Assembly (NCBI RefSeq): GCF_022965805.1
Contig: NC_133103.1
Location: 27,766,329 to 27,830,328, forward strand
Reading direction: 5' to 3'
From: Primulina eburnea
Lineage: Eukaryota; Streptophyta; Magnoliopsida; Lamiales; Gesneriaceae
Length of the DNA stretch: 64,000 nucleotides
The translations under genes and the position numbers were made by a program. The first letter of the stretch is position 1, and every line of letters begins with the position of its first letter. Below are positions 20,443 to 31,880 of the stretch, one piece after another. Under the pieces are notes generated by a model that had not been told where the DNA came from, searched no databases, and was given only the letters and a program-made list of their open reading frames with translations.

Positions 20443-23131
20443 ATGGCAACCCAAATTCCCGCTTTTATGCTGAATACTATGGCCATTAATTCTGGATCCA
20501 TCTTATCCTTCGGCGATGCTGAAGTTAAGAAGGTGTTTCAGAAACTCGAAGCTGCTGGACTCAAAACATTTTTAGGACAATCCTTGCAGGACATTTATCC
20601 CAAAGAACTTCAGGATTTCTACTCCACTGGGATGATTGATTCTGAAGGTAACATTATCTCTACTGTCAATGGTCAGTCGCTGACCATCTCTGAAGACTCT
20701 CTTGGGGATGTATTTTCTTTACCCTCTGATGGTGTGGCACAACTTTCGGATGTTAAGGCATCTGATATTGAAGAGATGCAAACTCTTCTCTCTGCTGATG
20801 GACGGAAGATTAAGGTTTCCGACCCTAAGAAGGAACTGAAGTATGAAATTCAGTTGTTTGCTGATGTAGTTGCTAAGGGGCTTTTGGCAAAAGCTGGATC
20901 ATTTGCTGCCCTCACCTTGGAAAAATTTCAAGCCATTTCTGCTATTATGGCTGACCGCAAACTTAACTGGAAGCACCTTATCTTTACCATTCTGCAGAAT
21001 ATGTTTTTATCTTCAAAACAGTCCAAAGGATTTGCTGTTCAAATCAGTTATCTATTGAAAGTCAAGGGATTTGTGGCTGATGATTCTGAAAGGTCATCAA
21101 AATTTAAAGTGTTCAATGCAAAGAATACAATGCCACCCAAAACCAAAATGGACTTAACTCCTGGTCAGTTTGTGCAAATAAAACAGGAGATTGAGACTCA
21201 GTTAGCAGCTCCTAAATCAGTTAAGAAGGACAAAACCTTGGGTCAACTGAAGGCCACCAAAAGAAAATTAGTCTTGAGTACATCTGAGTCAGAAAAGACT
21301 CCATCCCCACAGATTACGAAGAAACCACGAATCCAAAGGGTTAAAACAACTTCGGAGGTCTCCATTCCCATTGACGCAATGATTTCTTCAACTGATCAGC
21401 AGCCTATAGAAGCAGTTCCTCTGTAGGTCATTCCACAAGAAGCTTCAATTAGTACCACAAAGGAATCAGTTAGGATCAAAGCTCCTCTGATTCAGATATC
21501 TCGTCCTCCTATTGTGGCACCTGCTAGACCTAAAGGCATCAAATTTGTAGAGCAGGTGGAATCTACTCGAACATGACTGGAAATTCCTCATCTTTTGAGT
21601 ACTGATAAAGGGAAAGGAAAGTTGATTGCAGAGTCCAGACCCTCCAATCCAATTCAGACTCATATTGATCTGGTATGGACGAAAGTTAACAGTTTTGCTG
21701 CCTCAAAAATTAAGTCCTATGATGCTTGGACAGCTTACCGCACTGAAGTTTTCGCCGAGCAATTGAGAAAGAAGTCCGAACTGAGCAAATTCATCAAGCT
21801 GGAGGCCTTTGTGCTCAGGACAGTCAAAAGCTGCCTCGATTGCTCAAGCTATGGAGAGGAAAAGTTATCTGTTTGATCAGACAAGAGCGAAGAAGTTGGC
21901 TCAAATTGTTGCCAAGCTAAAGGCCAACTACTCACCTACCAGTCCTACTGCCTACGCTGATCAAGCTGTAATCACTCAGCTCGACACTGATCTCATAGGA
22001 TTGCTATCCCAATTCAAGTTCTGGGAAATGGATCAAGAACTGGTTCTCTATCAAGAAGATTGAGATGATGATAACGAGGAAATATTGGAGGAAGCACCCT
22101 CTGAAAGAACAGAACCATCATCAGCCTTAGCTCTTGTTCCAACTGAAGAGCCAGCTCATGATAAGTCTCTTTCACCTACTGTTGAACAACAAATGTATAC
22201 TGATGCTGAGCTTTCCCTCGTACACATCGATGAAGTTATTCAGGCCGTTGTGGAAGAATCACAGATCAGTGCCCCCATTTCTGACAAAGTTGATTCATCT
22301 GTTGATCAAATCCATCCAGAAGCACTTATTTCTACCGAAGAACATGTTCAGTTAGATCCATCTACTGATCAAGTTATCTCAACTGATGTGCCAGTTGATT
22401 CTTCAAATCCTTCAACTGATGTGCCAGTAGATTCTTCAAATCCTTCAACTGATGTGCCAGTCAATTCCATTGATCACCCTTTAGAGGCACCAGTTTCTGC
22501 TGTGTCACCATCTGCTGAACCAAATCCTTCTTCACCACCTCGGGATCAAGGAGAAATTACTACTGCTGATACTTCAGTTCGAGACGCTACTGAAACAATC
22601 TCAACTGATCAAGCCTTGATAATTTCTGAACACACTACAAGTGAACCCAGCACTTCTCGACAATCTCATCCTCCATCTTCCGCAGATTTTGATCTTATTT
22701 TTGAAGAGGTTCAAAATATGCAAGACAGTATGAGTCAAATGATTTCTGCCATCTCGAAGATTCAAAATACTCAATTATCGCATACTCTGAAGTTGAAAGA
22801 TAATCAGGAATCGTTAAAAAGTCTGAAGGATATTAAATCTGCTGTTTCCGCTCTTTCTTTCGCCGTCAACGACATTCAGAAAAATAGAGGAATTATTTCA
22901 AGTTTGACTGCCACTCAAAACTCTATTAACCGACGGGTCGACAGCATGGAGTCAATTATGTCAAGAAAAGTCGAACTGCTACAACTTTCTATGACTACTG
23001 CTATCGATAACATCTTAACATCTGTCAAGCTCCCTTCTACTGATGTTGGGAAGATATCTCTCAAGATGGAACAGTTTGACAAAAAGGGGGAAGAAATAAA
23101 GGAGATCTTAGAGCAGAAAAAGAAACACTAA
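20443..23131 (+). pseudogene. copia-1 ORF3, broken
   Basis: Originally one ORF of about 895 codons. It begins at ATG 20443 (MATQIPAFMLNTMAINSGS), with a leader split by copia-2. The N-terminal domain (LGQSLQDIYPKELQDFYSTG, then QSLTISEDSLGDVFSLPSDG) matches the pattern of the plant transposon protein/Sirevirus ORF3 family. A basic middle follows (KATKRKLVLSTSESEKTPSP), then an acidic, serine/threonine-rich part with three 11-residue repeats, and a C-terminal coiled coil (FEEVQNMQDSMSQMISAISK to EIKEILEQKKK). Stops at 21424-21426 and near 21575, a frameshift near 21830, and a stop near 22060 break it. No membrane segment is evident. Confidence 0.75.
22380..22468 (+). repeat. 33-bp tandem repeats in copia-1 ORF3
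   Basis: Two full units and one partial unit of 33 bp encode repeats of STDVPVDSSNP. Each unit contains CAACTGATG, the family word. Confidence 0.9.
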
Positions 23132-23257
23132 TAGGCGCAATATCTATTGTATTTATTTTGAAGAAATAAGAATTCAGTTGATTCAGTTAACTGCCATATT
23201 ATTATATCTACTTTGCATTCGGTCAAGTATCTTTCACTATAGTTTTGTCAAACACCA

Positions 23258-23270
23258 TAAAGGGGGAAAT
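23258..23270 (+). other. copia-1 polypurine tract
   Basis: AAAGGGGGAAAT immediately before the 3' LTR. Confidence 0.85.
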
Positions 23271-24227
23271 TGTTGGAAACGAAATTCCGGCGTTTGACAA
23301 AAGATTGACCAACTGATTCTAGCAACTGAATTGGACCAACTGATCGACGTAACTGAACACGTCATCAGTCAACTGATCGCTTCAACTAAAGTATATTTCT
23401 TCGTCAACTGATCTTTACTAGCTGATCTCTCAGCTGTACACATCATCAGCTGATAGCGACAACCGACATATAGTACAGCCATCTGCAACTGGTAGTGGCT
23501 CGCCGCATTTCAGAAATGAACAGTGTACTATTGTCAGGATATATATTGACGTGGCAATCAACGGTTAGAATATTCAAATATCTTTAATGTTACCGTTGAA
23601 AGGGAAGCCTATAAATAGTCGAAGACAGCAGCTGAAGCACTATTGCATTCTTAGTTATCTTACTTGCTGTTACGCTGCAAAATATCCGCTTACACTCAGA
23701 AATCAAGCTCACGCTTATCAGTTTTATCAGTAGTATTCTAGACTACGTTCTTGAGCTTTCATAAGCACTCTGTAATCGATTGATAGAATTTCTAAATTGT
23801 GCTAAGATCAGTTACGATCTGTAAAAGTGTTGTATGCTAAGAGTTTCAGTATTGGCAAAATGATAAGTCCAAACTGAAGTGGGTCAGTACACTGATTTGT
23901 ATTTGATCAAAGTCTTTTAGTGAAAATCCTATCTGCGTGATAGAAGGGGTGACGTAGGAGTTGTTCAAGTCTCCGAACATCCAGAAACTAATTGTGTTGT
24001 TATTACCTTCAGTTATTATTTTCAGTTAGATACTCTATCCTTCAGTCAGTTAGTTTTTCCGCAACTGTTTATTCAGTTTAACTGATTGTTGTTGACCGAA
24101 AGAATATTTTAGATTCAGTTTGTAACACAACTGAAATCAGTTTTTCGAAGAATTATTTTAATTGAGCAGTGTTTATTCAACCCCCCCCCCTTCTAAAAAC
24201 TCTTCACCTGATTCACCGATCCTTTCA
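23271..24227 (+). repeat. copia-1 3' LTR
   Basis: 957 bp, TGTTGGAAAC to CCTTTCA. It differs from the 5' LTR by about a dozen substitutions and by small indels, including an expanded C-run at 24180-24190. Confidence 0.94.
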
Positions 24228-24645
24228 GCCCTTGCCTCAGGTTTGCAAATTCAGCGCCTTTATCTTTACGGTAGGATACAGGAAAGAATCGCTGATAGAA
24301 ATCTGTCTTGAACACTTTCCATGTAATCTCTGTGCCACGCTGCTCGAATGCTCTTTTGATGTTCAACCACCAATTCTTAGCCACATATTGCAATTGATGG
24401 CCAATGAGTTTCACTCTTTTCTCATCACTGTATTCAAGAGACTCGAATAACATCTCAATATCCTCCAACCAGCTCTCACATTCGATTGCATTTTCTGTAC
24501 ATCTTAAAGTAGGTGGTCTGAAAGACTAGAATCTTTTTAACAGAGTCTCCATAGGCGTAGCAGTAACATCCATCGGATCCCCCGACGTGCTACCCTGTTC
24601 TGGTACTGTGGGTCGCAAAGGCACGACTGCTCTTCTAGGAGGCAT
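24228..24645 (-). pseudogene. gypsy-1 gag N-terminus
   Basis: Retrotransposon gag N-terminus on the minus strand. The best start is the ATG at 24643-24645, giving MPPRRAVVPLRP, the usual start of this gag family. It continues through a CESWLEDIEMLFE motif and a tryptophan pair in VAKNWWLNIKRAFEQRG to the RKDKGAEFANLRQG segment, where copia-1 is inserted. One in-frame TAG lies near 24527 (probably CAG originally, before SFRPP). The reading continues at 4167 after removal of copia-1 and one copy of the 5-bp target duplication. Confidence 0.88.
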
Positions 24646-24883
24646 GTATCTGGTATTCAAACAAATTAGTGTAAAGGCTATGTGTCTCAGCCCTCCTCTG
24701 ATCATTTACCTCTGATCCAGAATCGGTTCTGATTCAGTCATTACATGCTGTAATCACATCAGATAACACACAACATGTAACAAGGAAAACAATAAATCAT
24801 AATATGTGCTAGCATGATATAAGCAAGGAAGATGACTCGATCTACCCGCTCATTCTATCCTATCTCAGTCTAAAGAACCTACT

Positions 24884-24895
24884 GCTCTGATTCCA
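24884..24895 (-). other. gypsy-1 primer-binding site
   Basis: On the minus strand this reads TGGAATCAGAGC, one mismatch from the initiator-tRNA-Met complement TGGTATCAGAGC. It lies five bases inside the 5' LTR end, so it fixes the LTR boundary at 24901. Confidence 0.85.
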
Positions 24896-24900
24896 CCTGT

Positions 24901-26822
24901 TGTGGGGACCCGGGCTCTAACTCATTTCTTTGGGATTAAATGGATCCTTATTATAAAAAAATGGGTCAAATTTTTTGCTTTTAACATTACATCAAATGTT
25001 AATAAAACTAAACACAATATATACTTCTACTTCATTTCATCAAATGTAAAAACAAGTCTTGTTATTAAACATTCGTACAAACTACGATCTACAAGTAGTA
25101 CAAGCTAGTAGAAACCACTAGTCCTCTGCTGCGCCCGAATCACCACGCTATCACGATCTCATCTCTGTCTCGACCCAGATCCTGCCCCACCTGTTGTTAT
25201 GCACACATACAGACATAACAACAGCCGGAAACTCCGGTGAGAACAAATCCCAATATAAACATGTATACATGCATATAATCAATCTAAAACATGAAACATG
25301 CTATGATGAATGACATCCATATAAACATGCAATGCGAATCAAACCATGTCTGGACTCGTCTCGACTATAACTCTAGGGATCCCGGTGTGAATAAGATGAT
25401 CTATCACCTACCCTCCCAATCGGGGTGACTGTACGTCTTATTCCTAGACTTCGGCCTGATCTGTATCCACATCTACAATAGGAGACTGATCTTCCCCTAA
25501 GCTGTGATATCACCGAACGTCTAGAAGTTTGACTGTTCTGTCAAGACTCCCTATCTTAAATGCAATGAATAACAATCTGTAAACAAAGCATAATCATCTC
25601 AAAAGATTTGAATACAAGTCTATAAACAAATCACAATCATATTACCTGATAAACAATAAATCTAGTATGTGATTTTAGTTGGGAAACTCAAATGTGATCT
25701 CATTTGAGTTGTATCTCCCCAAACAAAACATGCATTATACCTTTCGTTGCTAAAACTTTATCGATGTCGAGGTCTCGATGTCGAAGTGAGGTATGATGAA
25801 TCTGAAATGGCAATGTAGAGATGCATTCTATCAATATACAACTCCAAGCAACTCATATACAATCCATATTCAATCTCGGTAACAATCGACGGCATAACGA
25901 CGTAGTTTCTCGATACCGATCAATCTAATCTCAACATATATCAACACTGCATAATCCTCAATTTATAAACAACATAATCTATCTCATAACATCTCAAAAT
26001 CTACAAAATCTCATATACAACCATTCTGAAAAATCGTAACAATAGTATACAATATCCGTTCTTTTATTCGTTTACAATTCTACGATCCTCATAACCATGG
26101 GAACACATATCTCAAATAAAATCACAATTTCTCCAACATGTAGATTTCGAAACATGATGTAATTAAACCATACTTACATCCTCTTGTAGCCCTTGAAGCA
26201 AGGAACAAGAATCTCTAATCGGTATAAAAATCGGATGGCTAAATTTTAAGAAATCTTACCTCAAACCTTGAAGAAACTTGAGGAATCCTTGGTGATGCTC
26301 TCGGTTCTTATCTGTTGAAGGAGACAATGGCTGAGTCATGCACCAAATATATATATATATATATGCCATGTGTCACAACAAGAAGAGATGGTGGATTTCT
26401 CGCATGCAGCACCGCGGGTGCGCTCATGTCCAGACCGCGGGTGTGCTCATGCTTCGGCATGGTTTTTATTTTTGAAAAATGACGTCCGCGGGTGCGGTCT
26501 TGTTCTTACCGCGGGTGCGGTCACACCACCGCGGGTGCGGTCTTGTTGCACCGCGGGTGCGGTCTTGCTTCGAATAAAATTTGCTAACTTTCTGTCAATG
26601 CACCGCGGGTGCGGTCTAGGTTGCACCGCGGGTGCGGTGTTGCTTCGGATTTTCTTGCAAAAATCCACAATTGCATGACCGCGGGTGCACTCATGTTTTG
26701 GGCGCGGGTGCGGTCTTGCAAAACCCTAATTCTCATGTCCTTTCTCCTCTCCTTACACGTCATGCATTCTCATATCTTCCGAGTCTCATATTAATGAAAA
26801 CTAATAAATCTCGGACCTTACA
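24901..26822 (-). repeat. gypsy-1 5' LTR
   Basis: In its own orientation the LTR starts TGTAAGGTCCGAG at 26822 and ends GGGTCCCCACA at 24901 (1922 bp). It holds, in order, a GC-rich motif array (26410-26716), an (AT)n TATA-like tract (about 26347-26364) and a long AT-rich leader. Its outer edge abuts a truncated plus-strand LTR at 26823, which suggests that gypsy-1 inserted into gypsy-2's 5' LTR; the other half would lie left of the window. Confidence 0.85.
26410..26716 (-). repeat. CCGCGGGTGCGG paired-site array in gypsy-1 LTR
   Basis: Ten copies of a motif close to CCGCGGGTGCGGTC (plus-strand reading) start near 26412, 26435, 26486, 26509, 26529, 26551, 26603, 26626, 26679 and 26702. They fall into five pairs 20-23 bp apart, and most pairs repeat every 74-76 bp. 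The array lies upstream of the AT-rich TATA-like tract, so it is in U3. No coding role is likely. Confidence 0.88.
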
Positions 26823-27010
26823 GCGCACATGCGCGGAACGTCCAGTAGCATCGGCGCATACGCGCGACATAGATGGCGCACATGCGCGGGATGGGCAGAA
26901 TGTTTGGCGCATCTGCGCGACATAAATGGCGCATATGCACGAGCAGGAAAGATGCTGGTGCGAGCTACCGGCGCATATGCGCGACATTGTTCGCGCATAT
27001 GCGCGAAACG
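26823..27010 (+). repeat. GCGCATATGCGC paired-site array in gypsy-2 LTR
   Basis: Seven copies of a motif near GGCGCATATGCGCGA, at about 26822, 26853, 26875, 26906, 26928, 26970 and 26992. Three pairs are each exactly 22 bp apart (26853/26875, 26906/26928, 26970/26992). The array lies upstream of the AT-rich TATA-like tract. The first site abuts the gypsy-1 insertion. Confidence 0.85.
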
Positions 27011-27055
27011 TGCAGAACATGCACAACGCCACTTGCCCTTGTATCATGCAACACA

Positions 27056-27066
27056 TGTATATATAT

Positions 27067-27132
<66 letters not shown>
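27056..27132. repeat. (AT)n microsatellite in gypsy-2 LTR
   Basis: Nearly pure TA/AT dinucleotides with one AA interruption, where related LTRs have their shorter TATA tract. Its long ORFs are artefacts. Confidence 0.95.
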
Positions 27133-27135
<3 letters not shown>

Positions 27136-28665
27136 CATGCGAATCCCTTTCAGAATAATGGAGAAAAAGGAAACCGAAGGGAAACGCTGGGAGAAATTGA
27201 ATGTTACGAAAAATCCGTCCGTCTGTTTTTGAATTCGACTTCGGTACTGAGTTCCTATCAACGCAGGATACAACTGGACGTAATTTTTGTTACGTTTAGA
27301 CATGATTTGAATTTATGATATTCTTAGAATTGAATACGAATCAGATATGATGTTTCTGCTATAGTAGACATTGTATAATTGAAGTCAGATTAAAGAATAG
27401 ACTGTTTATGAAATTGTTATGAATTTCAGAGTTGAGTTAGCTGAGATTCTATATCAGAGTTGTGTTATTATTCAGATTATGAATTGTAATGATACTGATT
27501 ATGAATTCTGGTATTATATATGTGATGTTGAGATTGACGTGGTTACCGAGACTGTATTATTATGCCGTCGAAACATCATTTGATTTATATTTGATCAGAG
27601 TCAGTATTAAAGAGAGTGTATTGTTATGCCATTGACATTAATCAGATTTTGTATTGATTGGAGTATTGATCAGAACAGATTCTGAACTGAGATATATACT
27701 GATATTGTATCTATGTGATTGTCATTGCCAGACTGGGTATGGACAGATCAGAATACAAGACTTCGTCTTCGTCAGACCAGGAAGACAAAGGTATAAATAA
27801 ATGTTGATTCGGGATTGCACAACTCGAGTTAGGTTTGACTTGAGTTTCCCAAAATAACATACTTTATTTTATTGCATTGATATTTGCAAATTATCAGATT
27901 GATATGTTTAGTCTATTGAATGATAGCAGAGCCAGAGTTTGAGTCTAGGGCAGAACAGCCTAGCTAGGGCAGAACAGCCGAGTCTTTCTCAGAACCGATA
28001 AGACTCTAGACTTACGGTGTATCGATGAGCTTAGATGTAGATCGAAGTCTATTGTAGACACTCGATACAGCATACCAAAAGTCTAACTTAGATCGGGATC
28101 CCTAGATTAGAATGAGAGATGAGTCCAGTCTTAGAAATTGAGACTAGAGTTTGATTTACAGATCCGTATTAATTTATGTTTCGTAGATTACGATTCATGT
28201 TTTATTTACAGACTGGTATTGATACATGTTGATTGATTATGCTACATGTGATAAGATATAATTCATGCTTTTGATGTTAGTTCAGTTAACTGCATGTATA
28301 CATTGTTTATACTGGATATTTATATCTCACCGGAGTTATCCGGCTGTTGTCTTGTTTTGTATGTGTGCATGATAACAGGTGGGGCAGGATCAGGGTCCAG
28401 AAGATGATGAGAGATCGAGATTAGAGTTGTGATCACGGACTTGGATGTAGATAGGTTTCATTACTTGATTGTAGTAATTGAACCTTAGTTGAACTAGATG
28501 TATGTTGTACATGATTTATATTATTATACTGGTTTGTATAATAACATGATTTCATTACCTTCCGTACTTTAAAAAGAAAAATTTTTAGACCCTGTTTATC
28601 TTAATTGATAATTAAATCCTAAAGATGATTAAGAAGATGATTAGCGTCCGGGTCCCCACAACAGG

Positions 28666-28677
28666 TGGTATCAGAGC
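28666..28677 (+). other. gypsy-2 primer-binding site
   Basis: TGGTATCAGAGC five bases after the LTR end. Confidence 0.93.
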
Positions 28678-28969
28678 GATAGATCCTTTAGACTGAGATA
28701 GAAGAGAATGAGCGGGGTAGATTGAGTTTTCTTTCCTTGTATGTGATTGCTAGCATGAGATTCATTTTAATGTTGACTTACATTGTGTGTGCTGGCATGA
28801 CATTATGCTTTACTGATTTGAAATACATGTTATCTAATTATCTGATTTGAATTAGTAATATGTATTATTCAGTATGAATCAGATTTTATTCTTGATCAGC
28901 AGTAAGATGATCAAAGAAAGATTGGAACAAATTTATAGTATTTGAGTACTAATGTTTTGATAAGCATAT

Positions 28970-29922
28970 ATACCTCCACGGAGAATTCTAGAAAGGGGTA
29001 GTACTTCGACTGAACAGATAGATGTATCAGAAATTCAGATGGAAATAAAGTTGGAAGAGTTTCAGTTATTTCAGCCGCCGATTCTGAGTGGTATCGAGAC
29101 GTCTCAAGATTGTGAGAATTGGTTTGATGACATAGAAATATTGTTTGATTTACTTGATTATTCAGATGAGTAGAGAATTAAACTGATATTCCACCAGTTA
29201 CGAGAAGCCGCCAGAAGTTGGTGATTACAAGTAAAAGAATGTTAGAACAGAGAGGTACAGTGATTTCGTGGGAAATATTCAGAACTGAATTTTATCGAAG
29301 TTTTTTCTCAGTTTCATACCGAGAGGACAAGAAAGCAGAGTTTGAAAATTTGAGACAAGGTCCACTGAATATTGAAGGATATGTTGCTAAGTTCTCTACT
29401 CTACTGCGTTTTGCCCCTCATGTAATGGGAAATGATGAAGCTGTAGCGGATCAGTTCATCAGAGGATTGAATTCGGAGATAGTTGCATTGATGAATATAC
29501 AACGACCTCACCATTTTGCTGATGCCTTGGGTAGAGCGAAGAGAGCGGAGGCGAGTCTGATTAGACAACTGAGAAGGGTGTGTGCGATACAACCCCAGAC
29601 ACAGCAATCCTCTCTCCTATTTGATCGCGGCAGCACGAGTGGAAAGCAAGATTTGCTGAAAACTCGAAAGAAACAGTTTAAGAAGTTAGGGAGTGGTTCC
29701 TCTAGCTCCAGTGGTTCTCGCCCGAGTTATACTGGAGTGTACTGCAGGATTTGCGGAGGAAGACATTCCACGGAGCAATGCCAGGGAGTGACTGGTAGTT
29801 GTCGTATCTGTAGACAGCCGGGACACTTTGCTGGAGTTTGTCCAGAGAGATATTCCCGAAGATTTCAGGGATCAGGACCATCTGGTGGCAGTGACCGAGG
29901 AACAGACCCAAGAGGCACTTGA
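28970..29922 (+). pseudogene. gypsy-2 gag
   Basis: The same gag family as gypsy-1. The start now reads ATA-CCT-CCA-CGG where MPPR is expected. Stops lie near 29173 and in the following 60 nt, with a frameshift near 29235. From 29218 the frame is open through EQRGTVISWEIFRTEFYRSF, GPLNIEGYVAKFSTLLRFAP and the CCHC pair CRICGGRHSTEQC/CRICRQPGHFAGVC to 29922. It would be the capsid/nucleocapsid precursor. Confidence 0.85.
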
Positions 29923-30319
29923 TGATATAGTGGCAGGTACTGTTCTTTTATGATTATATTGCATATGTATTGATACATACTAATGCATTCTTTACAATTA
30001 TCTTTGACTGAATTGCATTGAGATATGATGTATCTAGTGGATCTGTTTGTACCGTATTATTGATTCCTTATTTTGGGGGAAATGTTGATATCAGAGATTT
30101 CTGTGAAATATCGTAAACTACAGTAAGAAAAGAATGAGATCGAGTTAGAATTGGATGTACTTGGGTGTTTGATTTGACTGCATTATTGATATTAATATGC
30201 TAAACAAGTACAGAATTATTATAGATTCTTTTCAGGAGAATATAAGATTCAGACCAGATATGGCTGATGAGTAGAGATTCCACGGTAAGGATTCTAGATT
30301 CAGACCTAATTTATTTATA
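29923..30319 (+). pseudogene. gypsy-2 protease remnant and truncation point
   Basis: Runs on from gag: DDIVAGTVLL followed by a heavily mutated equivalent of the gypsy-1 protease, ending with a trace like IRFRPDMADE near 30240-30270. All frames carry several stops. RT, RNase H and integrase are absent: another sequence begins at about 30320. Confidence 0.6.
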
Positions 30320-31880
30320 TGTTATTTGGCGATAATTAAGATTAATTATTTTAAATTGAGGAATTTAAAATAATTAAGCCAAATAATTAAATTGTGTGTT
30401 AATGCATATTTAAATTTTATAGCACACAAGAGTTGAAATAAAATAGACCGAGTCAAATTTCGAATCCCGAAAAAATGAAAGATAAACATGCACACACACA
30501 CACATATATATATTATATAAAATATAAACATCATCATCCTGAATGTCTCGTTGGAAACCGCGCTATTCTCCCGTAACATTCTGTAAAAACTTTCAACCCA
30601 TTTTCGCCATTTTTGATCGCTCGTATCTCTATCATCGACCATCGAAAAATTTAAGTAAATATATGGTTGGAAATCTCTCGACGAGAGCTACGTTTTGGTA
30701 CCCATATTTAAGTGCTTCTCGACACTTTCCGAAAACCCGACGAAAAACTCCATCGGTTTCACCTCTGAAATCGTCGTCTTTCGCCGCTCAAAACTAAAAA
30801 TTGATTGAGGGGTTTTGTTCCTTGTGTTGTAAGCTTTTTTTTTATACCACTTTTGCAAATTTTCGAGAACGACCCGTCGGCTCCGTTTTCTGCGTGATTC
30901 CGGTCATCTCCTCCGGCGAGTTTGCCGCCTGTTGCCGGTTAGCTTTGGTTTAGGCTCGATTTTAGCCACTGTTATTGGAGGTACAAGTTGTATCGGTGCG
31001 AATCGTTGACTATGTGAATTTAATTCAATTTCGACTCCAATATTGTATCAATATTGATTAATTATTGGGTTATTGTTGTAGGTTCCAGAATTGTGCAAGT
31101 TGGAGGTATAATCTTATGAACCTAGAATTTATCGCAGTCGCTTAAATATTATTTTGGCGTTATTTAAATCTAAAAAGAATAATTGCACGATAAAATAGAA
31201 ATGATTGATTTTAGGCATTTTAGTTGCATATTGGAATTTTAGGAATTTAAAATGCCTAAATTGTTGAAATTGGATTTTTAGTAAATTTAAATGGTTATGG
31301 AATTTTTATATGATAATAAGACAATTTAAATGAATATTCAGGTGATTTGTCTGAGTTGGCAATTTCAGGACTTTCTTGAGGATTTAAGTTAATGGTAAAT
31401 TAGTTGAGGTACGTAGAGATCAGTTTTTTTTCACGATGTCTGACAGAGGCTTTTGATGATCCTGTGTATGACTTATTTTCTATTTGCTGATTTATGTGAT
31501 ATTATATGCTGACTCGCATATTATCAGTTAGTAATTGATGTGCAAAGTAAAATAAAATATTTCTTTTGTTCACACACATTTTATTTTAGTTAGACACATC
31601 AATACCACTGAACATATCATATTGAGCCTATCTATTATTGAGATCCAGTTATATTTCAGTTGAGATCCGTTATATATATGATATGATATGATGTCCTGGG
31701 GATGTTTGGCTACCTTGATTCGGTCCGGCTTAGGTAGTTGCTGGCTTCGAGGCTGGGCCATATCCCAGGCACAGTCCGCTGCCATCGTGGACCAGCTCGA
31801 GCATATATGTATGATTGTTGATATCGATCATTTGATTCCTGATATACTGATATCTTGCACCTATACATGCATTGCATTTA
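30320..31880 (+). repeat. Tekay-like LTR fragment
   Basis: No coding region. The style matches the gypsy LTRs here: a leader of the type TTTTCGCCATTTTTGATCG near 30600, TTGTTGTAGGTTCCAG near 31075, TTGAGGTACGTAGAGATC near 31405, and a late G-rich block around 31690-31800 (CCTGGGGATG, GACCAGCTCGAGCAT) that parallels 62470-62670 of gypsy-3. It may begin TGTTATTTGG at 30320. No matching LTR end or PBS is seen, so it is a truncated or solo piece. Confidence 0.5.
30342..30377. repeat. perfect 16-bp-stem hairpin
   Basis: The arm at 30342-30357 and its exact complement at 30362-30377 flank a GAGG loop; an outer ATTTGGC/GCCAAAT pair extends it. It is AT-rich. Confidence 0.85.

Larger units (their letters stand above)
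4168..24227 (+). mobile_element. copia-1: Sirevirus-like Ty1/copia element, nested in gypsy-1 and itself interrupted
   Basis: Bounded by LTRs of 955 and 957 bp that begin TGTTGGAAAC and end CCTTTCA, with the 5-bp duplication gccct outside. It has an initiator-Met PBS and the order gag-PR-INT-RT-RH, which is diagnostic of Ty1/copia. Past pol lie an antisense ORF and a long third ORF with a coiled coil, which points to the Sirevirus (SIRE/Maximus) lineage. Copia-2 is inserted at 11278-20327; without it the element is about 11 kb. About a dozen substitutions separate the two LTRs by eye, and gag, pol and ORF3 all carry stops or frameshifts. Confidence 0.93.
26823..28660 (+). repeat. gypsy-2 5' LTR, truncated at its start
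   Basis: Ends GTCCGGGTCCCCACA at 28660, directly before the PBS. The expected TGTAA start is missing because gypsy-1's LTR begins at 26822. It holds a GC-rich array (26823-27010), a long (AT)n tract and an AT-rich leader. The stretch around 27210-27290 is clearly homologous to gypsy-5's LTR on the minus strand near 46500-46570, so the two LTRs are relatives. Confidence 0.8.

Noticed and set aside
26410..26716. Regularly spaced palindromic repeats resembling a CRISPR array
   Set aside because: Repeats are 12-15 bp, the spacers are partly repeated, no cas genes occur, and the array lies inside a plant LTR. The same reasoning applies to 26823-27010, 46722-46901 and 61549-61796.
26370..27303. 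Several ORFs of 60-119 codons on both strands
   Set aside because: They run through GC-rich motif arrays and the (AT)n tract; composition is repetitive (Tyr-Ile repeats) and there is no family likeness.
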